Shown here: piece by piece, positions 42,872 through 52,120 of the stretch
Position numbering within the stretch: the first letter of the stretch is position 1
How the letters are laid out: the number at the start of each line of letters is the position of its first letter
NCBI GenBank assembly: GCA_947588675.1
Contig: CANPYY010000010.1
Coordinates: forward strand, 1-64,000
Direction: 5' to 3'
DNA from: an uncultured Lachnospiraceae bacterium
GTDB lineage: Bacteria; Bacillota; Clostridia; Lachnospirales; Lachnospiraceae
DNA: 64,000 bases
The notes under the pieces: generated by a model
Databases searched by the model: none
Seen by the model: the letters and a program-made list of their open reading frames with translations, nothing else
What the model was told of the DNA's origin: nothing
Program-made: the position numbers and the translations under genes

Positions 42872-44362
42872 ATGAAAATATGTATAGTTGCAGAAGGATG
42901 TTACCCTTATGTTATAGGCGGTGTGTCAAGCTGGATACATAGTATGATAAAGTCATTTCCCAATATAGAATTTATAGTGCTTGCCCTTATATCAAACAGG
43001 GATGGAAGCGGTAAGTTCGTATATGATATACCTGAAAATGTGTCCGGGATATATGAGGTTTACCTGGATGACTATGACTGGGGTAAGAATAAGAAAACAG
43101 GAAAAAGAACGAGGTTAGGTGAAAAAGAATACAGGGCGTTAAGAAGTATAATAATGAATCAGGATGTAGACTGGGATACGATATTTGAGATGTTCCAGGC
43201 GGGAAAATTTTCAATTGACGACCTTCTTATGGGAGCGGATTTCTTAAATATTGTAAAAGAAGTTTACGATTATAAATATCCGCAGATTGTATTTTCAGAT
43301 TTTTTATGGACCATGAGGTCAATATACCTGCCGCTGTTTCTTGTTTTACAGACGCCGATTCCTAAAGCTGATATTTACCACTGTGTGGCTACGGGATACG
43401 CGGGGCTTATAGGCTGTATTGCGAAGTATTTCCATAAATGCGCCCTTCTTATATCTGAACACGGTATATATACCAGGGAACGTGAGGAGGAAATCCTAAA
43501 AGCGGAATGGGTACTGGGAATATATAAAAATATATGGATTGACCAGTTCAGGAAAATGTCGCTTTTAGCATATACGAAAGCCGATAAGGTTACATGTCTG
43601 TATTCCCATGCAAAGGATTTGCAGATAGACCTTGGATGCCCGGAGGAAAAAATCCAGATAACGCCAAACGGAGTAGATGTAAAAAGATTTGCATATCTTC
43701 CGGGAAAAACTGCGGAAGACGAGAAATTTATAAATATCGGGGCGGTGCTCAGGGTGGCGCCTATAAAAGACGTTAAGACCATGGTGCGCGCGTTTGCTTT
43801 TGCAAAGGAAGAACTTCCGACGCTTAAACTTTGGATTATGGGACCGACTGATGAAGATGAGGAATATGCGGAGGAATGTTTTGAACTGGTGGAGGCGCTT
43901 GGAGTTCAGGACATAGTGTTTACGGGAAGGGTAAACGTAACGGAATACCTGGGACGTATGGATTTTACATTGCTTACAAGTATAAGCGAAGGGCAGCCGC
44001 TTACAATACTTGAAGGATATGCCGCGCATAAACCGGTTGTTGCTACTGATGTAGGATGCTGCCGTGAACTTATTTATGGAAATGACGATTTTGGAGAAGC
44101 GGGAATACTGACCCATATTATGAATGTGGCTGAACTTGCGGACGCCATGGTAGAACTGGGACGTTTTAAAAAGAAACGCATGGAAATGGGAGAAAACGGC
44201 TATAAAAGAGTTATAAACAGTTACCGCATAGAACAGATGAAAGATACGTACGAGCAAATTTACAGACAGCTTGGCGGCAAATATAATGTTTCCTGGCCTG
44301 TGGAAGTACATGAGCCTGAAAACGAAGAAATAAAACCGGCGGACAGAACAGGAGGGGTATAG
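42872..44362 (+). CDS. pelF: PelF-like glycosyltransferase (GT4)
   Basis: Cytosolic Pel synthase enzyme. 496 aa, close to PelF length. The opening MKICIVAEGCYPYVIGGVSSWIHSMIKSFPNIEF is the PelF signature, the middle has ISEHGIYTREREEEI and TPNGVDVKRFAYLPG, and the sugar-nucleotide motif is SISEGQPLTILEGYAAHKPVVATDVGCCRELI. Polymerises from a UDP-sugar, probably UDP-GalNAc by analogy with Pseudomonas. Starts 4 bases after the previous stop; pelG follows 1 base after its stop. Confidence 0.9.
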   Translation: MKICIVAEGCYPYVIGGVSSWIHSMIKSFPNIEFIVLALISNRDGSGKFVYDIPENVSGIYEVYLDDYDWGKNKKTGKRTRLGEKEYRALRSIIMNQDVDWDTIFEMFQAGKFSIDDLLMGADFLNIVKEVYDYKYPQIVFSDFLWTMRSIYLPLFLVLQTPIPKADIYHCVATGYAGLIGCIAKYFHKCALLISEHGIYTREREEEILKAEWVLGIYKNIWIDQFRKMSLLAYTKADKVTCLYSHAKDLQIDLGCPEEKIQITPNGVDVKRFAYLPGKTAEDEKFINIGAVLRVAPIKDVKTMVRAFAFAKEELPTLKLWIMGPTDEDEEYAEECFELVEALGVQDIVFTGRVNVTEYLGRMDFTLLTSISEGQPLTILEGYAAHKPVVATDVGCCRELIYGNDDFGEAGILTHIMNVAELADAMVELGRFKKKRMEMGENGYKRVINSYRIEQMKDTYEQIYRQLGGKYNVSWPVEVHEPENEEIKPADRTGGV

Positions 44363-44363
44363 T

Positions 44364-45815
44364 ATGGCGGGAATAGGCGTAAGGCTGAACAGAATATTCA
44401 GTAAAAATACCATTACTACAAATATGTTTGGATTTGGTTACAGTATGGTAATTACCGTAGCACCTATGTTTCTTGTAATAATGGCTATTATGGTAATGCA
44501 GTATTTTTTGGGATTTTCAAAGCTTGGTTATTCCGAAAGGGAGCTATACGCATGTACGGTTTTATACATATTCATATTTTCGCTTCTTACGGCATCGCCG
44601 TTTAACGCTGTTTTGTCAAAATTTATGTCGGATACGATATACAGGGAGGTTTATGAGGATATACTGCCCTGCTATTATATAGGGCTTATTATGAATATTT
44701 CTCTCAGTTGTATTGTTGGAATACCGTTTTGTATATGGGAATATGTTGTAGGCCATGTATGGATTTTTTATATCTTTATGGGATTTTGCGGATATATTGC
44801 CCTTGTGCTTGTATTTTATTCGATGTTATATTTGTCGATATGTAAGGATTATAAAAAAATATCGCTGTTCTTTTTCATAGGTATGCTTTCGGCGGTTTTC
44901 ATATCGCTTGTGCTTGTTTATATGCTTCATTTTACGGTGATTGTGGCAATGCTTCTGGCGTTGGATGCGGGCTTTGTTATCATTGCCTGCCTGGAACACT
45001 CGCTGATAAGGAGCTATTTCAGGCAGAACAGCGGAAGATACAGGGAAGTGCTTGAATATTTTAAGAAATATTGGAAACTGGTAGCTACTAATTTCTTGTA
45101 TATACTTGGTCTGTATGTACATAATTTTGTTTTCTGGGGTACGGATATGAGGCTGGTTGTTGTAAAAAGTTTTGTATGTAACCAGCCATACGATATGGCT
45201 ACATGTCTTGCAATGTTTACAAATATTTCAGCCAGCGTTATATTCATAGCGCGTGTGGAAATGCACTTCCATGAAAGATATAAGTATTATTCGGAGGCTG
45301 TAATAGGCGGAAGGCGTATGGATATTGAAAATACAAAGAGCAGAATGTTTTCACAGCTTTCAGATGAGCTTATGAACCTTGTCCGCATACAGTTTATTGT
45401 GACGGTAGTCGTGTTCTTCCTGTGTATAATACTTCTTCCGAGATTCGGTTTTGGCGGAATGGTAATGAAAATATATCCGTGTCTGACAGCAGGATATTTC
45501 ATTTTGTTTATTATGTATTCAGCCATTATATTCCTGTATTATTTTAACGATTTATCAGGCGCGCTTGCTACTTCGCTGTCGTTTTGTTTTGCAACCTTTG
45601 TCGGAAGCCTGGTTGCAACTTATCTGCCGACAATATGGTACGGAATAGGTCTTGTATTCGGGGCGACGGTAGGCTGGTGCATGGCATATCACAGGTTAAG
45701 GGTTATGGAAAAGACGCTTGACGTACATATCTTCTGTAACGGCAGTATAATGGAAAGAGGTATTGGGAAGAAGCCTTCGAGTAAAGTATACAGTAAGACG
45801 TTTAAACGGACATAA
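44364..45815 (+). CDS. pelG: PelG-like polysaccharide transporter (MATE/MOP superfamily)
   Basis: 483 aa with about 12 membrane segments. The start AGIGVRLNRIFSKNTITTNMFGFGYSMVITVAPMFLVIMAIMVM is the PelG pattern, with LLTASPFNAVLSKFMSDTIYREVYEDI and EMHFHERYKYYSEAVIGGRRMDIENTK also typical. Forms the membrane channel/flippase of the Pel synthase with PelD, E and F. AGGAGGGG lies inside the end of pelF. Confidence 0.9.
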   Translation: MAGIGVRLNRIFSKNTITTNMFGFGYSMVITVAPMFLVIMAIMVMQYFLGFSKLGYSERELYACTVLYIFIFSLLTASPFNAVLSKFMSDTIYREVYEDILPCYYIGLIMNISLSCIVGIPFCIWEYVVGHVWIFYIFMGFCGYIALVLVFYSMLYLSICKDYKKISLFFFIGMLSAVFISLVLVYMLHFTVIVAMLLALDAGFVIIACLEHSLIRSYFRQNSGRYREVLEYFKKYWKLVATNFLYILGLYVHNFVFWGTDMRLVVVKSFVCNQPYDMATCLAMFTNISASVIFIARVEMHFHERYKYYSEAVIGGRRMDIENTKSRMFSQLSDELMNLVRIQFIVTVVVFFLCIILLPRFGFGGMVMKIYPCLTAGYFILFIMYSAIIFLYYFNDLSGALATSLSFCFATFVGSLVATYLPTIWYGIGLVFGATVGWCMAYHRLRVMEKTLDVHIFCNGSIMERGIGKKPSSKVYSKTFKRT

Positions 45816-45881
45816 GCGCCGGAAGATTTATATAAAGCTGCTAAAATAAAAAATATAGATAGTAAGAGGAGGATAATGTTA

Positions 45882-46265
45882 ATGTCTCAGGGTAATGTTT
45901 TACAGATTATTATTATTGCTACGGGAATATTTCTTTTATGCGTAACTACAGGTTCTCTTGCAAAAAGGAAAATGACGGAGTCGTTTTGCATAACATGGGG
46001 TTTGATTTCTATTATGATAATACTTGCAGGGATTCTTTTAAGACCGGTAGGCTGGAGTAAGTATATAAGTACGCTTGGCATGGTGCTTGTATTGATTGTA
46101 ATATTCTGTGTTATTTATGTGGCATATTTTTTGAGTTCAAAGGTTTCAGAGCTTTCCAGAAAAAATCAGGAGCTTGCCATACAGGTATCGCTTCTTAACC
46201 AGGAAAATGAGAGAATTTTGGAGCGGCTTGAGGAACTTACAGGTGTAGATAAGCGGAAATTATAG
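45882..46265 (+). CDS. DUF2304 membrane protein
   Basis: About 127 aa with three membrane segments (LQIIIIATGIFLLCVTTG, FCITWGLISIMIILAGILL, LGMVLVLIVIFCVIYVAYFL) and a C-terminal coiled coil (SRKNQELAIQVSLLNQENERILERLEEL), as in DUF2304 proteins, which usually accompany glycosyltransferase genes. AGGAGG is 9 bases before ATG 45882, making it better than 45876. The 66 bases after pelG contain no clear terminator, so it may be in the Pel transcript. Confidence 0.82.
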   Translation: MSQGNVLQIIIIATGIFLLCVTTGSLAKRKMTESFCITWGLISIMIILAGILLRPVGWSKYISTLGMVLVLIVIFCVIYVAYFLSSKVSELSRKNQELAIQVSLLNQENERILERLEELTGVDKRKL

Positions 46266-46276
46266 GAGGAGCGCCT

Positions 46277-47479
46277 ATGAAAAAAATACTTATAGTTATA
46301 AATACGCTTGGACATGCGGGAGCGGAAACGGCGCTTTTGGAACTTCTTCGTAATATGGACCCTGAAAAATACGAAGTAAGCCTTTTTGTGCTTATGGGAC
46401 AGGGTGAGATGATAAAATATGTGCCAGAGCATGTAAAGATATTGAATAATGAATATGACGATTGTTCGGTTTTGAGCAGTGAAGGGAAAAAACATTTAAA
46501 GAAGTATGTTATACATACTTTAATGAGGCGCGGAACAATATTCAGAATGGCGCCGTATATGCTCCGCAATCTTTTTGCAATGATAAGGCGTAAGGATATA
46601 AGGACTGATAAGCTTTTATGGAAAGCTATGGCATATGGAGCCGAACGTATAAGCGGACATTATGATTTGGCTGTGGCTTATCTTGAAGGAGGAGCTACAT
46701 ATTATGTTGCAGATTATGTAGATGCTGATAAAAAAGCGGCGTTTGTACATGTGGATTACGTGAGGGCGGGCTATAACCGAGGCTTAGACGGCGACTGTTA
46801 TTTGAAAATTGACAGAATTTTTGCCGTATCTGACGAGGTGAAAGAAAGTTTCCTGAAGATATATCCGGAATGCAGGGAACGCGCGGATGTATTCCATAAT
46901 CTGCTTAATCAGGAGATGATACGTACCCGCGCAGGACTTCCGGGCGGATTTTCGGATGTATTTGATGGATACCGTATACTTACGGTAGGACGGCTGACAA
47001 GCCAGAAATCTTTTGAAATTTCCATTGAGGCAATGAAGATTCTTAAAGATAGCGGCGAAAATGTAAGGTGGTATATACTTGGCGAGGGAGAAAAACGCGC
47101 CGAACTTGAGGCAAAAATAAAGGAACTGGGACTTTGTGAGGATTTTCTGCTTCCGGGAGCAGTTGAGAATCCTTATCCGTATATGGCGCAGGCAGATTTG
47201 TATGTACATGCCACACGGTTTGAGGGAAAAAGTATTGCAATACAGGAGGCGCAGACGCTTGGATGCGCAATTGTAGTGTCTGACTGCAGCGGCAACAAGG
47301 AACAGGTGGTACAGGGAGTAGACGGACTTTTGTGTGATTTTACGCCTGAAAAAATTGCCGAAGGAATAAAAGAACTTTTGCATGACAGGGAAAAGAGGGA
47401 GCGTTTTGGTAAGGCGGCGTCGGAAAAACAGATTTCAGACGTAAAAGAAATAAGAAAATTACTGGATTTAATAAAATAG
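46277..47479 (+). CDS. GT4-family glycosyltransferase
   Basis: 400 aa, GT-B fold. N-terminal KKILIVINTLGHAGAETALLELLRNMD, C-terminal nucleotide-sugar domain with ILTVGRLTSQKSFEISIEAMKIL, YILGEGEKRAELEAKIKELGL and THATRFEGKSIAIQEAQTLGCAIVVSDC-type E-x7-E region. Transfers a hexose in polysaccharide or glycolipid assembly; sugar unknown. TAGGAGG precedes the ATG 11 bases after the DUF2304 stop. Confidence 0.9.
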   Translation: MKKILIVINTLGHAGAETALLELLRNMDPEKYEVSLFVLMGQGEMIKYVPEHVKILNNEYDDCSVLSSEGKKHLKKYVIHTLMRRGTIFRMAPYMLRNLFAMIRRKDIRTDKLLWKAMAYGAERISGHYDLAVAYLEGGATYYVADYVDADKKAAFVHVDYVRAGYNRGLDGDCYLKIDRIFAVSDEVKESFLKIYPECRERADVFHNLLNQEMIRTRAGLPGGFSDVFDGYRILTVGRLTSQKSFEISIEAMKILKDSGENVRWYILGEGEKRAELEAKIKELGLCEDFLLPGAVENPYPYMAQADLYVHATRFEGKSIAIQEAQTLGCAIVVSDCSGNKEQVVQGVDGLLCDFTPEKIAEGIKELLHDREKRERFGKAASEKQISDVKEIRKLLDLIK

Positions 47480-47497
47480 ATGAGAGGGGTAAAGGGA

Positions 47498-48280
47498 ATG
47501 CAGGGAAAAAGCAAAGAACTGCTTATTATTATTCCGGCCTATAATGAGGCCAAAAATATGGACAGGGTGTTAAATGACCTTGAAAAACCTGAAGTATCGG
47601 AGATTGCAGATGTGTTATTTATGAATGATGCTTCGCAAGATGATACAAACTGGATTGCAAAAAGCCATAATCATGCAGTAGTTACGCATGTGTACAATCT
47701 GGGATATGGAAGCGGGCTGCAGCTTGGCTACAAGTACGCGGTGCGGTATGGGTATAAATATGTCATTCAGATGGATGCAGACGGACAGCATGATGTATGT
47801 AATGTGGTTAAATTGTATGAAGCCCTGAAAACTCCGGATGAAAACGGTAAATATCCGGATATTGTGCTTGGGGCAAGATTTTTGGAAGAAAGTTCATTTT
47901 TTAAAGTAGGTATAGTAAAGAAATTTGCGCTTTTTTTGTTCAGGACTCTCATAAAAATAGGGACGGGCAAGAAAATGGCGGATCCCACGACAGGGCTTCA
48001 GGGACTTAGTCAGAGGGCGTTTTTGTTTTATTCACAGTATAATCATTTTGATGATAAATATCCTGACGCCAATATGATAATGCAGATGCTTTTATTAGGT
48101 TTCAGGGTGACGGAGATTCCCGCCGTTATGCACGAGCGTACGGAAGGAGTAAGTATGCACTCGGGATTGAAACCTGTTATATATATGTTCAGAATGGTAT
48201 TTTCAATAGTAGCGGTCTGGATAAGAATCCGTATGTACAAAGTAGATGTGGGGGTTGCTGATGAAGATAGTGCCTCATAG
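47498..48280 (+). CDS. GT2-family glycosyltransferase (DPM1/GtrB-like)
   Basis: About 260 aa GT-A enzyme. LLIIIPAYNEAKNMDRVL, the DXD-like YVIQMDADGQHD, LGARFLEESSFFK and ADPTTGLQGLSQRAF are GT2 features of polyprenyl-phosphate glycosyltransferases. The C-terminal hydrophobic stretch suggests membrane attachment. Could make a lipid-linked sugar donor for the locus. ATG 47498 is chosen because it has GAGGGG upstream; 47480 does not. The next gene starts inside its end. Confidence 0.88.
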   Translation: MQGKSKELLIIIPAYNEAKNMDRVLNDLEKPEVSEIADVLFMNDASQDDTNWIAKSHNHAVVTHVYNLGYGSGLQLGYKYAVRYGYKYVIQMDADGQHDVCNVVKLYEALKTPDENGKYPDIVLGARFLEESSFFKVGIVKKFALFLFRTLIKIGTGKKMADPTTGLQGLSQRAFLFYSQYNHFDDKYPDANMIMQMLLLGFRVTEIPAVMHERTEGVSMHSGLKPVIYMFRMVFSIVAVWIRIRMYKVDVGVADEDSAS

Positions 48281-49577
48281 TTTTATGAAAAAAAAGTATA
48301 AATTTCATAATAATACACTTGTAGAAAGTGTTGAGGAACTGCCTAATCCTGCACGAGGCTGGTATAGGATATATACTTTTTGTGCCGAGGAGAAGTTTAA
48401 CAGTGAGGACTATAAGAAAATTGAAGATAATAAAGATATGCTTGCGTTGGTATTTATAGATATAGGGGCTTACCGTGAAAAAAAACTTGATGAAGAAGTC
48501 CTTTTAAATATTGATGCAATACTTAAATTCTTTACTGAAAGAAAGAAGGATATTATTCTGCGTATTGCTTATGACCATAAAGGTATGGCGCCGGAAAGGG
48601 AACCCTTCTTTTTTTCATATGTAACGGACCATATTACACAGCTCTCAGGTCTGCTTATAAAATATGCCCGGTGCATATATGTATATCAGGGTATGCTTAT
48701 AGGCAACTGGGGTGAAATGCACACGTCGCGTTTTCTTACTAATCTTAAAATGCGTAAACTTGCGGCGCTGTTATATAAATGTGTCGGGAATGAATCTTTT
48801 CTTGCCGTACGCAAGCCTTCACAGTGGCGTATTATTAATTATGAAGAAGGTAAAAGAGAGGATTTTCAAAATAGCAGGATAGGGCTTTTTGATGATGCGG
48901 TATTTGGTTCCGCCACGCACCTGGGTACGTTTAGTGAATCGAAAAAAAGCGGCGCCTGGACTGAATCATGGTTTATTGAAAAGGAGCTTGATTTTGAAAG
49001 AAGACTGTGCAGGTATGTGCCAAATGGCGGAGAAGTTTTATATGATGAAGAAGATGCGAAAAAAAGAAGTCTTACTGAAACGGTAGACAGGCTGCGCCTG
49101 ATGAATATAAGTTATTTAAACCGCGCCTATGACAGAAAGCAGCTCGATATGTGGAAAAACATGTTTTGGGAAAGCAGCGATGTATGGTCGGGAGTTAACG
49201 CATATGATTATATAGGAAGGCATCTTGGTTACAGATTTTGTATACGGGATGTTTCAATGAAATATATTAAAGGCAAAAATCCGGTGTGTACATGGAAAAT
49301 AACTATAGAAAATGTGGGATTTGCGAGATGTTATCATGAAGCGGCGGTATGGCTCTTATGTATTTCTGAAGATGCAGAAGTGCACAGCAGCAGGCTTAGC
49401 GTCAATCTTGACATGATACTGCCGGGGGAAACAATGACCGGAGTATGTAACTTAGTGCCGAAACCGGGCGATGTGTACCTGTATGCAGAAAGAAAAAAAG
49501 ATAAAACTCCTATCTGTTTTGCAAATGTCGCAAAGCAGCAGCAAAGAATTTTTCTGGGGAAGCTTTCCCTACAGTAA
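48261..49577 (+). CDS. DUF4874/DUF4832 family protein (cytoplasmic-looking paralogue)
   Basis: About 438 aa, no signal peptide. LPNPARGWYRIYTFCAEE opens a TIM-barrel-like DUF4874 region (MLALVFIDIGAYREKKLDEEVLLNIDAIL, YVYQGMLIGNWGEMHTSRFL), followed by a C-terminal beta-rich DUF4832 part (HLGYRFCIRDVSM ... IENVGFARCYHEAAVWL). Related proteins are thought to be glycoside-hydrolase-like and lie in polysaccharide clusters. Overlaps the GT2 gene by 20 bases at its start. Its last 68 bases are antisense to the end of a second family member. Confidence 0.8.
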   Translation: MKIVPHSFMKKKYKFHNNTLVESVEELPNPARGWYRIYTFCAEEKFNSEDYKKIEDNKDMLALVFIDIGAYREKKLDEEVLLNIDAILKFFTERKKDIILRIAYDHKGMAPEREPFFFSYVTDHITQLSGLLIKYARCIYVYQGMLIGNWGEMHTSRFLTNLKMRKLAALLYKCVGNESFLAVRKPSQWRIINYEEGKREDFQNSRIGLFDDAVFGSATHLGTFSESKKSGAWTESWFIEKELDFERRLCRYVPNGGEVLYDEEDAKKRSLTETVDRLRLMNISYLNRAYDRKQLDMWKNMFWESSDVWSGVNAYDYIGRHLGYRFCIRDVSMKYIKGKNPVCTWKITIENVGFARCYHEAAVWLLCISEDAEVHSSRLSVNLDMILPGETMTGVCNLVPKPGDVYLYAERKKDKTPICFANVAKQQQRIFLGKLSLQ

Positions 49578-50979
49578 GCGTTCCAAGGAATACGCCGTAA
49601 TTTTTGTCGCTATCGGCATTGGCGAATTGTATAATCTGTGAGGTATAGGGGTCTTTCATGTAAAAATATACCCGGTAACTTTTTTCATAAAGCTTATCTG
49701 TATATGCAGTTACGGAAAATTTTGAGGTATCGCCGGCATTTATGCTTCGGTTATCAAATGAGGCAGGAAATACGGCTGCTTCATTGTTATTTTCATCAAT
49801 GAATGAAATAAAACTGTCAAATTTTTTGTAAGCCGGCGCAAAACCGGTATTAGATATATTAAATGATATATTGATTCCGGAGCCGTTAATAATGCTGTCT
49901 GAAACTGAAACGTCATTTATCATATAGCGGTAACCAAGGTGTGCGGATATATAATCATAACCGTTTGTACCGCCGGCCTTGCCGTCTTTTTCATATACGG
50001 ATGCTTTCCATTTATTAAGTACGTTCAGGTCATGGTCGCAGTTAAGGTAGGTTATATGCATAGCCGCCATGTCTGATATGGCATTTTCAATATCGTTATA
50101 CGGGTTATCAATTACGGCCTCGCCGCCATTAGGTACATAACGGCATATATCGTTCTGGAAAGCGATTTCCTCACTTCTTGTTCCTTTATCTTCCGGTTCG
50201 TCTGTATCTGCATTGGATGTATCGTCATATGTGCCAAGGTCATATACAGAGCCTGATATACCGTCGTTAAAAAGGCCAAGCCTTGAGCCTGTTGAACCGT
50301 TGTAAGCGGTATCTTCGGATACCGGAGTACGGCTTTGTAATATGCCGCGTAACTGTGACGGAGTACGTACTGAAAGATATATGGACGGTGAGGTGACATC
50401 TGCAAGACGCATAATCAGGGTACGGTTGTCTTCGTGCGAGCCGTAGTTTGAGCCGTTCATTTCACCGCAGTTTCCGGCAAATGTACCCTGAATGATAAAT
50501 ATCATGTCTGAATAGCGGTTTACTATGGAAGACAACTGCTCCATATGTTCCATGATTTGTGATATGTCCGAAGGTTCGGTCTGTTTTGCAATGCCGTCCC
50601 AGTCGTAGAGAAAACGTAAAATAACCTGCCGTTTTGCCATATGTATTTCAGACAGGATATTATCAAGCTGTTTTAAGGCGTTGCCGCTTAGCGCAGAATC
50701 TGAATAGTTTTTAAGATTAATCTGCAGAAGCATTAATTGCAGGCTCCCGGACTTAATATACTGTTGTATGCGGTCTGTGGTATAAGAAGGCTCATCTTCC
50801 GAAAGGGTAAATCCGTACATATGGTAAAATCCACGAAACGGATTGTCATATGATTTATCTGTTTCTGAAAAAGATGTGCTATCATATGAAACGGGACGGT
50901 AGTTTTTATATAAAAATAATGTTACTGTACATGCTGTAAGGAATATAAGAACCGTAAATATTATAAATATTTTTTTCAT
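49510..50979 (-). CDS. DUF4874/DUF4832 family protein, membrane-anchored paralogue
   Basis: 489 aa. N-terminal anchor or signal (KKIFIIFTVLIFLTACTVTLFLY), then the same domain pair as the preceding gene: YDNPFRGFYHMYGFTLSEDE, FIIQGTFAGNCGEMNGSNYG, CRYVPNGGEAV, HLGYRYMINDVSV, ISNTGFAPAYKKF, and GVFLGTLTVG. The partner protein ends at the equivalent point (IFLGKLSLQ), so the final 18 residues here are an extension read from the antisense of the neighbour. Expected outside the membrane, acting on the exported polymer. ACGGAG precedes the ATG. Confidence 0.8.
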   Translation of the reverse strand: MKKIFIIFTVLIFLTACTVTLFLYKNYRPVSYDSTSFSETDKSYDNPFRGFYHMYGFTLSEDEPSYTTDRIQQYIKSGSLQLMLLQINLKNYSDSALSGNALKQLDNILSEIHMAKRQVILRFLYDWDGIAKQTEPSDISQIMEHMEQLSSIVNRYSDMIFIIQGTFAGNCGEMNGSNYGSHEDNRTLIMRLADVTSPSIYLSVRTPSQLRGILQSRTPVSEDTAYNGSTGSRLGLFNDGISGSVYDLGTYDDTSNADTDEPEDKGTRSEEIAFQNDICRYVPNGGEAVIDNPYNDIENAISDMAAMHITYLNCDHDLNVLNKWKASVYEKDGKAGGTNGYDYISAHLGYRYMINDVSVSDSIINGSGINISFNISNTGFAPAYKKFDSFISFIDENNNEAAVFPASFDNRSINAGDTSKFSVTAYTDKLYEKSYRVYFYMKDPYTSQIIQFANADSDKNYGVFLGTLTVGKASPEKFFAAALRHLQNR

Positions 50980-51089
50980 TTTATATTCTCCGTAAAAATT
51001 ATGTTAAATGAAGTATATCATTAGATTGGAGAAAATGCTATAATATAACGGATATAGTATATTGATTATAGTGAAATAGGAGGCGGCTT

Positions 51090-52091
51090 ATGGAAAGTGG
51101 AATTGATTTTGTGGTAACATGGGTGGACGGTTCGGACAGGGCGTGGCGCGAAGATAAGGCGCGTTACGACGGAACCGGAATAATAGATGACAATGAAGAA
51201 AGGTACAGGGATTGGGGACTTTTTAAATACTGGTTTAGGGGAGTTGAAAAATATGCCCCCTGGGCGGGAAAAATACATCTGGTAACATGCGGCCATCTTC
51301 CGAAATGGCTTAATACTTCAAATCCCAGATTGAACATAGTAAAGCATGAGGATTATATTCCTAAGGAATTTCTTCCGACATTTAACTGCAATGTAATTGA
51401 GATATATATGCACAAGATAAAAGGGCTTTCAGAACAGTTTGTCTATTTCAATGACGACGTGTATATAATAAATGATTTAAAGCCTGAAGACTTTTTTAAA
51501 GATGGAAAACCGCGCGACATGCTCGCATTCCAACCGGTAGTCGCCAATCCGAAAAATCCGGTCATGTCGCATATGTTTATGAATAACAGTCTTGTTTTAT
51601 GTAAGTATTTTAATAAAAGGGAAAATGTGAAAAAGCAGCCGGGCAGTTATTTCAAACCCGGTTATCCCCTTATGTATTTTATATATAACATACTGGAGAT
51701 GGCGTTTCCACTCTATACCGGATTTTATACAATACACGGACCGTCTCCGTTTTTGAAAAGTACATATGAGGAGATATGGGAAAAAGAAGGGGAGCTTCTT
51801 ACCGCAATGTCGAAAAACCGTTTCAGAAGCTCGGAAGATGTAACGCAGTACCTTTTCAGGGAGTGGCAGAAACTTACGGGCAATTTCTCCCCGCATAATA
51901 TTCAGAAAAAGTTTGCTTATTATGACGTGTCCGATGATAACAGCATGTTAAGGCGTGCAATGGAAAAGAAAAAGAAAAAAGTCATATGTCTAAACGATGC
52001 GCATATTACGGGAAATACGGATAAGATAAGAGATGAACTTCTGGATATATTTGAAAAAGCAATGCCTGAAAAATCATCTTTTGAGAAATAA
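51090..52091 (+). CDS. Stealth-family polysaccharide phosphotransferase
   Basis: 333 aa. Stealth conserved region 1 (GIDFVVTWVDGSDRAWREDKARY), region 2 (RDWGLFKYWFRGVEKYAPWAGKIHLVTCGHLPKWL ... FNDDVYII) and a shorter region 3 are visible. Such enzymes form sugar-1-phosphate links (hexose-1-phosphoryl transferases) in capsules and teichoic-like polymers. AGGAGG lies before the ATG; a TATAAT at about 51039 has no good -35. Together with the next gene it looks like a second polymer module. Confidence 0.88.
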   Translation: MESGIDFVVTWVDGSDRAWREDKARYDGTGIIDDNEERYRDWGLFKYWFRGVEKYAPWAGKIHLVTCGHLPKWLNTSNPRLNIVKHEDYIPKEFLPTFNCNVIEIYMHKIKGLSEQFVYFNDDVYIINDLKPEDFFKDGKPRDMLAFQPVVANPKNPVMSHMFMNNSLVLCKYFNKRENVKKQPGSYFKPGYPLMYFIYNILEMAFPLYTGFYTIHGPSPFLKSTYEEIWEKEGELLTAMSKNRFRSSEDVTQYLFREWQKLTGNFSPHNIQKKFAYYDVSDDNSMLRRAMEKKKKKVICLNDAHITGNTDKIRDELLDIFEKAMPEKSSFEK

Positions 52092-52120
52092 ATATATTTA
52101 CGGACCGGGAGGAAGAAAAA

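Noticed and set aside
43565-44413. 282-codon reverse-strand frame across pelF
   Set aside because: Antisense shadow of a well-supported glycosyltransferase gene with intact motifs.
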